From contig JAJYSI010000081.1 in assembly GCA_021793635.1 (NCBI GenBank), forward strand, positions 1-9,735: a stretch of 9,735 bases of DNA. The letters run 5' to 3'. Numbering within the stretch: position 1 is the stretch's first letter; each line of letters opens with the position of its first letter. This DNA is from Bacteroidota bacterium. Lineage in GTDB: Bacteria > Bacteroidota > Ignavibacteria > Ignavibacteriales > Ignavibacteriaceae. Below the pieces are notes generated by a model. The model worked only from the letters and a program-made list of their open reading frames with translations. It did not search any database and was not told the origin of the DNA. The position numbers were made by a program, and so were the translations under genes. This document shows positions 1 to 5,599 of this stretch, one piece after another.

Positions 1-94
1 ATATGAATGAAATATGATGGATTGTTCTGGGGTGTACTAAATAAAATAAGAAACCCGAATAAATTCGCAGGTTATTATAAATTCTAAAATTATT

Positions 95-123
95 TTGGAC
101 ACCAGTGACTAAAAAAATATTAT
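95..123 (+). promoter_or_regulatory. Candidate sigma-70-like promoter for the DUF4234 gene
   Basis: TTGGAC at 95-100 and TATTAT at 118-123 are separated by 17 bases. The -10 matches five of six consensus bases and the -35 only three. The site lies about 80 bases before the ATG at 205. The stretch 1-204 has stop codons in all three forward frames within its first 17 bases and no other gene. In DNA this AT-rich a chance match is quite possible. Confidence 0.3.
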
Positions 124-193
124 TTTTCTTTAATATTAGTAATGAATTGATTATTTTCAATCTAGCCAAACTTAAAAGAAACATACAAATGAA

Positions 194-204
194 AGGAGAC
201 TCCT
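194..204 (+). promoter_or_regulatory. Strong Shine-Dalgarno, self-complementary with the bases before the start codon
   Basis: AGGAG at 194-198 lies six bases before the ATG at 205, a good Shine-Dalgarno that fixes this start. The next bases make a perfect inverted repeat, AGGAG-A-CTCCT. A one-base loop cannot form a cis hairpin of full length, so pairing would have to be partial or between molecules. Confidence 0.7.
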
Positions 205-549
205 ATGCAAGTGTACATTAAGAAAAGAAACATGCTCGCTCAGGTTCTGCTTACAATCATAACTTTAGGAATTTATGCTCTGTACTGGTTTTACCAAGTT
301 TCCATGGAGATGAAAGATGCAACCGGGGATACACAAGCCTCTCCAGCATTGTGGGTGGTGTTATTCTTCATTCCTTTTGGCGGATTTTATTCAGTTTATA
401 AGTTCAGTGAGTTGTATGAAAAATTCTCCGTCGAACATTTTAATAAATGGTTATTGTTCGTCCTTTACCTTGTGTTTAGCCCCGCTGTTTGGTTTATAGT
501 TCAGACGGATTTAAATAAAAGGGCAGATTTACAATATTCACAAGTATAG
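205..549 (+). CDS. Small integral membrane protein, DUF4234 type
   Basis: This is a 114-residue membrane protein whose N-terminus resembles the DUF4234 family: a short basic start (K6-K7-R8), then the run LLTIITLGIYALYWFY at residues 15-30. That pattern of a first helix ending in Tyr/Trp-rich residues is the family hallmark. Three hydrophobic segments are visible at about 11-31, 48-66 and 82-100. The protein ends in a polar tail, and its TDLNKRA (101-107) fits the polar ending seen in this family. The DUF has no established biochemical role and none can be inferred from the neighbours. The gene looks monocistronic: it has its own Shine-Dalgarno, the next gene is convergent, and a hairpin follows it. 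The start is well supported. An overlapping forward frame at 317-499 is a shadow. Confidence 0.75.
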   Translation: MQVYIKKRNMLAQVLLTIITLGIYALYWFYQVSMEMKDATGDTQASPALWVVLFFIPFGGFYSVYKFSELYEKFSVEHFNKWLLFVLYLVFSPAVWFIVQTDLNKRADLQYSQV

Positions 550-606
550 TAAAAATAATAATTACTTGGCTTGTATTCTATATTACTGCTGATAGATATT
601 TCTTTA

Positions 607-650
607 TTTACTCAACGTACTGAGTTTGCGAACTCAATACGTTGAATAAA
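607..650. terminator. Long hairpin between convergent genes, probable terminator
   Basis: The arms 612-626 and 631-645 pair over 15 positions with one C-A mismatch around a TGCG loop. After a second C-A mismatch, four more A-T pairs (607-610 with 647-650) extend the stem. On the plus strand it is followed by ATATTTTTAA, a modest T-rich tract, so it fits best as the terminator of the DUF4234 gene. The minus-strand side (GTAAATAAAG) has no T run, so termination of the amidase operon here would be weaker or factor-assisted. It sits in the 138-base gap between the two convergent stop codons. Confidence 0.65.
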
Positions 651-687
651 ATATTTTTAATTACGTATAAAATGCAACAACAATTTT

Positions 688-2367
688 CTATCTAAACATC
701 GGAGGATGTTTTAATTGGTAACCCGTTGCATCCTGATATGCTTTTGCTACTTCAAGGATTTTACCCTCGTCAAATAATCTCCCCACAAAAGTTATACTTG
801 TAGGATGATTATGGTTTATAAATCCATTTGGAACTACCACCAATGGATGGCCGGTTAAATTTGTTACAAGTGAATTGTCTCCCTCATCGGAAGGCGCCAG
901 ATAAAGATCAATTTTGTTTTCATCAAACATCTTTTCCATATCTTGAATAAGCATATAACGAACGCGGTTTGCACTTATGTATTCAACCGCCGGAATGAAC
1001 CGGGAAGCCCGAAAAATATTTGGCCAGTTATCTTTTCCCTGCCGTGCAAGCAAATCGACTTTTCCACTTCTTGTTAGAACATCAAACGCAGCGCCCGCTT
1101 CGGCATCAAGAATAAAAGCAATATCATTCACAGGGAGATTCGGCAGTTTAATAGGGACTAGTGTCGCCCCTAGCTTTTTCATCTCCACTAATGATAATGA
1201 GTCTGTAGATTTAAATACATATTTATGATTGAAGTCGTCAACTAGATATCCGATTCTCATTCCCTTTAAATTAATTTTGGGAGTATAATTGAATGGATAG
1301 TTATAAACTGTTTGATCTATTCCGTCAGGTCCATAAATAGATTTGAATACAATTGCACAATCCTCAACATTGCGGCAAATGGGGCCTATTTTGTCCATTG
1401 ACCAGCTAAGAGCCATTGCCCCGTGGCGGCTTACTCTACCATATGTAGGTCTTAGCCCTGTATCGCCGCATCTAGTGGAAGGTGAAACTATAGATCCCCA
1501 TGTCTCTGTTCCTATAGCAAACGGAACAAGTCCCGCCGAAACAGCCGCAGCAGAGCCCGCAGATGAGCCGCTTGAACCTTGAGTCGTATCCCAAGGATTT
1601 CTTGTTAAACCGCCGAACCAAACATCATCCATTGCCAATTCGCCCATTGATAATTTTGCTATCAATACCGCTCCTGCTTCTTCAAGCTTTTTAACTACCG
1701 TGGCATTTACATCAATTATTTGATCTTTATACGGGGCGGCACCCCATGTCGTTTTATAACCCTTTACAGCTAATAAATCTTTTACTCCAAAAGGTATTCC
1801 CATCAATGGACCTTTATACCTTCCGGCTGCGATTTCTTCGTCGGCTTTCTTTGCTTCTTGCATTGCAAGATCATCTGTAAATGTAATAACACAATGTAGA
1901 CCGGGTCCGTATTTTTTTAATCTGTTGAGGAAGAATTCGGTCAATTTAACTGAAGAAATCTTTCTTGTCTTTATTAAATAACCTAGTTCGCCTACTGAAT
2001 AATATGCAAGATCATTAATGTCTTTCGGCATCTTAACAGAGGAGTAATTACTCAACCTGAAAGGCAATTGCTTTGTGTTAAACTTTACGCCTTCCGGGAT
2101 AGGATTAAACAAAATAGCTGGCGGTATACTGTTATTAAGATCAATCTTCCTTATACTCTGATAGCTTTCCAATCGTTGATTAAGCAGATCAAGCATAGAA
2201 TCCTTTTGAGCTTCCGAGAAAGAAATGCCGAAAACCTTTTCCGCACTAGTAATAACTTCTTTTGTTACCGGCTTATCCGTGGTTTCATAGATTATAAAAG
2301 CTCCAAGCAAAAAAGAAGAAAGCGCTACTATTATGAACGGAAACATTTTTGTAGATAACTTTTTCAT
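688..2367 (-). CDS. Exported or membrane-anchored amidase-signature family hydrolase
   Basis: This 559-residue member of the amidase-signature superfamily hydrolyses a C-N amide bond with a Ser-cisSer-Lys triad. The triad can be read as K196 (in PFGVKD), S268 (in the Ser/Gly-rich stretch 264-272) and S292 (in GTETWGSIVSP). The 24-residue gap between the two serines is the family spacing. The following GLRPTYGRVSRHGAM region is also typical. The N-terminus has lysines (2, 3, 7) and a hydrophobic helix (9-26), a signal peptide or anchor. About 90 extra residues precede the usual fold and make the protein longer than GatA (~485). Automated pipelines may call it GatA, but there is no gatB or gatC here, the enzyme appears to be exported, and the nucleophile motif is GSIV rather than GGSIR. 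Its substrate is unknown; a peptide- or carboxamide-type amide is plausible. AGGAG lies five bases before the start. It follows the upstream lipoprotein gene by 32 bases, so co-transcription is likely. Confidence 0.88.
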   Translation of the reverse strand: MKKLSTKMFPFIIVALSSFLLGAFIIYETTDKPVTKEVITSAEKVFGISFSEAQKDSMLDLLNQRLESYQSIRKIDLNNSIPPAILFNPIPEGVKFNTKQLPFRLSNYSSVKMPKDINDLAYYSVGELGYLIKTRKISSVKLTEFFLNRLKKYGPGLHCVITFTDDLAMQEAKKADEEIAAGRYKGPLMGIPFGVKDLLAVKGYKTTWGAAPYKDQIIDVNATVVKKLEEAGAVLIAKLSMGELAMDDVWFGGLTRNPWDTTQGSSGSSAGSAAAVSAGLVPFAIGTETWGSIVSPSTRCGDTGLRPTYGRVSRHGAMALSWSMDKIGPICRNVEDCAIVFKSIYGPDGIDQTVYNYPFNYTPKINLKGMRIGYLVDDFNHKYVFKSTDSLSLVEMKKLGATLVPIKLPNLPVNDIAFILDAEAGAAFDVLTRSGKVDLLARQGKDNWPNIFRASRFIPAVEYISANRVRYMLIQDMEKMFDENKIDLYLAPSDEGDNSLVTNLTGHPLVVVPNGFINHNHPTSITFVGRLFDEGKILEVAKAYQDATGYQLKHPPMFR

Positions 2368-2372
2368 AAGAA

Positions 2373-2377
2373 CTCCT
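2373..2377 (-). promoter_or_regulatory. Shine-Dalgarno of the amidase-signature gene
   Basis: On the minus strand AGGAG lies five bases before the ATG at 2367-2365. It supports that start and shows independent translation initiation inside the short gap after the lipoprotein stop codon (2402-2400). Confidence 0.7.
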
Positions 2378-2399
2378 ATTTGTAATAAATAATTCCAAA

Positions 2400-5300
2400 C
2401 TAATTTTCAAAGAAATCTAAAATTGCTTTCATTAATTCATTCCTTGCTGTAATTGTCGTTAGTGTTTCAAAAGGGAAACCAATCGCAACAACGTCATACT
2501 TTTTCTTATAAGCGATCCCGGCTGGATATTGATTTTCATTATAACGAAGGATTACTTTGCTGCCTCCGAAATTTCTAATTGCGTCTGGTGCCCAGACATC
2601 ATAAACCTCTGAACTTATCTTCTGATTAAACCTTAAAGAGAAATATTTTGATAAAAAAGGCTCGTCAACAGAATATGCTCTACCGGTTTTAGCCGCATGA
2701 TCAGCATCTAAAGTGAATTTTAAGACATTGTGAGCAAAGGAAATATCTTGCTTATTTACTAAACTGCCTTCAAATAAATCTGAAGCTATATAAGATCCGC
2801 TGACAAAAATGTTACCCCCTCTTTTGCAGTAATCTTTAATTACTTGCTGAAGCTTTATAGGGAAAGCAGCAAATCTAATCCCATGTAAAGAATCCTCTAT
2901 TGCTTTTTCCCAATGTGTCTTCTTCTGCGCACCTAGAATAAGATCAACGATTTTATATCTGTTTAAATTAATTGTGCCATCTAATATCGCATCTTCACTT
3001 GCTGAGACAAATGAGTAATCATTGGCTTTTATTGCAAGTCCATGAACGAATGGATAATCGAATGAATTGCCGGCAACAACATCATTTGAGTAATTATCAT
3101 AACTAGCGCCCCAGCCGGGGTCGTCATTTGATTTATACGTTGAAGAAGGGTCAAAATTATATTGCTTCCCTGTGAAACTAAGATCATATTTATCCGGTAC
3201 ACCTCCATCAATGCGATCCATGAACCCGAAGAAACCTATTTTATTCACTGATGCTGGTGCTGAAACACGATAAAAACCACTAACTATTAAAACTGTTTTC
3301 TTAGTACCCGGCATTTTGCACACCGATAATATCTCGGAAGGAAAACTCTCACCGCCGCTATTTATCGCAGTAACCTTAAAGCTGTAAATATTTTTAGGTC
3401 TAATATTCTTTATTAGAGCAAAAGGCTTCTCGACTAACATTCCGTTATCAAAATCACCATTATTTATTCTAGTATATACAATAAATTTCTTTGCTTTAGC
3501 AGTCGGCTCAAGAGGGTCTTTGACCGGATGCCATCTGAGTATGACATTTCCGGCTTTGTCAAATACTGCAGAAAATCTATTAACTGGCAACGGTTCTACG
3601 ACATATCTAAAATCATTTTGAACAGATAAGAACTTCAAAATACCCTTATACATTGATCTGGCAGCGTCAAATCTAAATTCTGGATCCTGAGCAAATTTCA
3701 TATCAAGGAAATTCTGATGGGCAAGGAGCTCGATTAAAACCGAAGGTACGTTTGGGCGGACAGCTTCACTATACCGCCCATCCTCTAACATTCTTCGATT
3801 CCAAATCGGATCATATTTTGATTTAATATCGTCAACAATTTGAGTTTGCATAATATCTGCAAGGTCACGATTAGCTAGTCTTGAAACTCCATTAGGAAAA
3901 ACTCTTTGCGAGTCTAAATCTGTTGAGCTATAAATAGCAAGAGTGCCGATTGTAGTGTCGCTTAGTGAGCTGCCCGCATCTGTATGAAATGCCAAAGATA
4001 AATCTATCGGAATTCCCAAACCCTTTGCGTTTCGATCTTTATTCGGACCGAAGGGAGCTCCGCACAAGTAATTTACATACTCTCCGCGGCTTTTATAATC
4101 ATCAATATAATCATTCTTATCGTCATTTAAATTATAAACTAGCGAGTCAGGCATTCCAAGATATTGAAGATAGTAGCGTGCTGCTTCCAGGTACTTGGGA
4201 CGTCCGCTAGTAGTGCCGCCTCGTTCAATCACCCCCATACCTCCGCCAAATCTTACTGCATCTGCCGTAACAACTTTCCCGGATTCGGCGCTTTGGTTTG
4301 TTAAAACAACCTTGTCTTTTCCAGGATTATAGCCTTTGTCAAATTTAAATTCTCCTAAATACTCCCATGTTCCTCCGCCGATTTGCTGGTTAATCAAAAA
4401 ATCTGTTTTGATTCCCTCATGATAAACTGAATAATGTGCATCACTAATATTTCTACGGGATGAAGAATAAGAAACATAAACAGAATATACTCCCTCTTCG
4501 GGAACCCTTGGAATCCAACTAACCGAAGACGTCCCGGTAGTATCAGAAATAGTTTCCTTGTACGTCCCATGAGTAAAAGGATTATAGTCGACATGATATG
4601 GAAGTGTGCCGACTTCAAAGCCTTTCCCTTTTCCACTATTCCATTTTGGCTTTTCTATGTAATATCTTGAGCTAATATCCAAATGAGAATCATTATCAAC
4701 AACAACTTCATTTATTTGAAAATCCCTTTCACGCGGATCAAAAACATTTGCACCTGCTTTCTCGAGCATCGGGATTAAATATGGTACAACAAAAGAAAGC
4801 GGAAGTTTATCTTCGACAGTTTGAAACACATTTGGGCGCTGCCACTCCCATCGATTAACCTCATTATTGTAATACCAACCGTGGCTTTGCCAAACTGCAA
4901 TATTCCTGTTAAATAATCCATTCGCAGGAATAAATTTCCTGCTTATATTCTCTACCACAGGCTTAGGCCGAATTTCCTTTGGCGGTATTCTAGATCTATC
5001 GTATTCCATTTGGCTGCTTCTATAGAAATTCGGAATCAGTTTCTCTACAGGAAAACCTATTGTCTTTATTGAAAAAGTATAGTCCTTATAATTGTCACTG
5101 AATTCTTTTTTAATCTCAGAATAAAGCTCTTTGACATTATCCTCCCGGAATGGCACATAAGAAAGCTCTTTATTGAATTCTATAGTAATTTTCTTTTTTA
5201 CGGAGTCAATAATGACAGATTCAATTTTAGCATTATGAGGAAGAGTAAACGGTAATTCATTCTTTATAATCTCTAATTTCTCAGGCTCAGGTTTTGCTGG

Positions 5301-5417
5301 GATGGTGATAGGTGGTCTTACTTTTGGAGTTTCGCGCTGCAGCTTTGACGATGTACATCCATAAAATATGGTTGAAACGATAAAGATGAAGTAAAAGATC
5401 CTGAAAAATGGTTTCAT
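2400..5417 (-). CDS. Modular lipoprotein N-acetylmuramoyl-L-alanine amidase (Amidase_3 with golvesin-like, FN3 and GATase-like domains)
   Basis: This 1005-residue envelope protein is predicted to cut the amide between N-acetylmuramic acid and L-Ala in peptidoglycan. Its signal peptide (1-20) ends in a loose lipobox, IFYG-C21, giving a lipid-anchored Cys. Residues 45-160 form an unrecognised region. An Amidase_3 (zinc) core follows: H179 in QSHGW, E202 in TVEDK, H478 in AFHTDAGSS, and the likely catalytic E563 in SVLIELLAHQ. Between E202 and H478 lies an insert of roughly 220 residues. Its ~262-392 part looks like the golvesin/xanthan-lyase-type beta module, with EGVYSVYVSYSS and TADAVRFGGG. 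An FN3 domain follows at ~605-700 (VILRWHPV, YSFKVTAINSGGES). Then comes a C-terminal glutamine-amidotransferase-like alpha/beta domain (~706-1005). Bacteroidota homologues are often labelled 'xanthan lyase', but nothing here supports lyase chemistry. No clear Shine-Dalgarno is present. The gene heads the probable operon with the downstream amidase. Substrate specificity is inferred. Confidence 0.85.
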   Translation of the reverse strand: MKPFFRIFYFIFIVSTIFYGCTSSKLQRETPKVRPPITIPAKPEPEKLEIIKNELPFTLPHNAKIESVIIDSVKKKITIEFNKELSYVPFREDNVKELYSEIKKEFSDNYKDYTFSIKTIGFPVEKLIPNFYRSSQMEYDRSRIPPKEIRPKPVVENISRKFIPANGLFNRNIAVWQSHGWYYNNEVNRWEWQRPNVFQTVEDKLPLSFVVPYLIPMLEKAGANVFDPRERDFQINEVVVDNDSHLDISSRYYIEKPKWNSGKGKGFEVGTLPYHVDYNPFTHGTYKETISDTTGTSSVSWIPRVPEEGVYSVYVSYSSSRRNISDAHYSVYHEGIKTDFLINQQIGGGTWEYLGEFKFDKGYNPGKDKVVLTNQSAESGKVVTADAVRFGGGMGVIERGGTTSGRPKYLEAARYYLQYLGMPDSLVYNLNDDKNDYIDDYKSRGEYVNYLCGAPFGPNKDRNAKGLGIPIDLSLAFHTDAGSSLSDTTIGTLAIYSSTDLDSQRVFPNGVSRLANRDLADIMQTQIVDDIKSKYDPIWNRRMLEDGRYSEAVRPNVPSVLIELLAHQNFLDMKFAQDPEFRFDAARSMYKGILKFLSVQNDFRYVVEPLPVNRFSAVFDKAGNVILRWHPVKDPLEPTAKAKKFIVYTRINNGDFDNGMLVEKPFALIKNIRPKNIYSFKVTAINSGGESFPSEILSVCKMPGTKKTVLIVSGFYRVSAPASVNKIGFFGFMDRIDGGVPDKYDLSFTGKQYNFDPSSTYKSNDDPGWGASYDNYSNDVVAGNSFDYPFVHGLAIKANDYSFVSASEDAILDGTINLNRYKIVDLILGAQKKTHWEKAIEDSLHGIRFAAFPIKLQQVIKDYCKRGGNIFVSGSYIASDLFEGSLVNKQDISFAHNVLKFTLDADHAAKTGRAYSVDEPFLSKYFSLRFNQKISSEVYDVWAPDAIRNFGGSKVILRYNENQYPAGIAYKKKYDVVAIGFPFETLTTITARNELMKAILDFFEN

Positions 5418-5435
5418 TATTTCTCTGATATCGTA

Positions 5436-5449
5436 AAAGAAATTTCTTT
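5436..5449. repeat. 14-bp perfect palindrome in the lipoprotein leader
   Basis: AAAGAAATTTCTTT is exactly self-complementary and lies 19 bases upstream of the lipoprotein start. It could be a small operator or chance in AT-rich DNA. No regulator gene is nearby to link it to. Confidence 0.3.
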
Positions 5450-5487
5450 CCTAAAGATAAAAAATTAAACAATTGTAAGCATGACCT

Positions 5488-5493
5488 AGTATA
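5488..5493 (-). promoter_or_regulatory. Candidate -10 element for the minus-strand lipoprotein-amidase operon
   Basis: The minus strand reads TATACT here, five of six matches to TATAAT, about 70 bases before the lipoprotein ATG. No good -35 exists at 16-18 bases; that zone is occupied by the inverted repeat 5503-5520. A factor-dependent promoter or another sigma class would be needed. Confidence 0.25.
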
Positions 5494-5502
5494 AAACTTT
5501 TA

Positions 5503-5520
5503 ATTACAAACTTTTGTAAT
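5503..5520. promoter_or_regulatory. Perfect 18-bp inverted repeat in a divergent promoter region, candidate operator
   Basis: The two arms ATTACAAA and TTTGTAAT are perfect complements separated by CT. The repeat lies 85 bases from the lipoprotein start and 79 bases from the PEPC start, near the middle of the 182-base divergent region. Such dyads commonly bind dimeric regulators, and this placement could affect both directions. The regulator cannot be named from the window. Confidence 0.45.
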
Positions 5521-5599
5521 ATAGTAATAATGTTAATCTCAATTCAATATTCGGTATATAGATTTTAAGTTTTATAAAAATCATGGATGAAAAAGAAAG

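Noticed and set aside
1343..1582. Open frames opposite the amidase, lipoprotein and lhgO genes (for example 1343-1582, 3965-4210, 9382-9585).
   Set aside because: They lie wholly or almost wholly inside well-supported genes on the other strand, and their translations show no recognisable domain.
688..2367. Calling the 559-residue amidase GatA of the tRNA amidotransferase.
   Set aside because: It has an N-terminal export or anchor segment, a non-GatA nucleophile loop, an extra N-terminal region, and no gatB or gatC neighbours.
2400..5417. Calling the large lipoprotein a xanthan lyase.
   Set aside because: The label comes from the accessory golvesin/xanthan-lyase-like module. The readable catalytic residues are those of a zinc N-acetylmuramoyl-L-alanine amidase.
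5533..5560. A sigma-70-like promoter for ppc (TTAATC, 16 bases, TATATA).
   Set aside because: Both hexamers are poor matches and the region is so AT-rich that such pairs are expected by chance.
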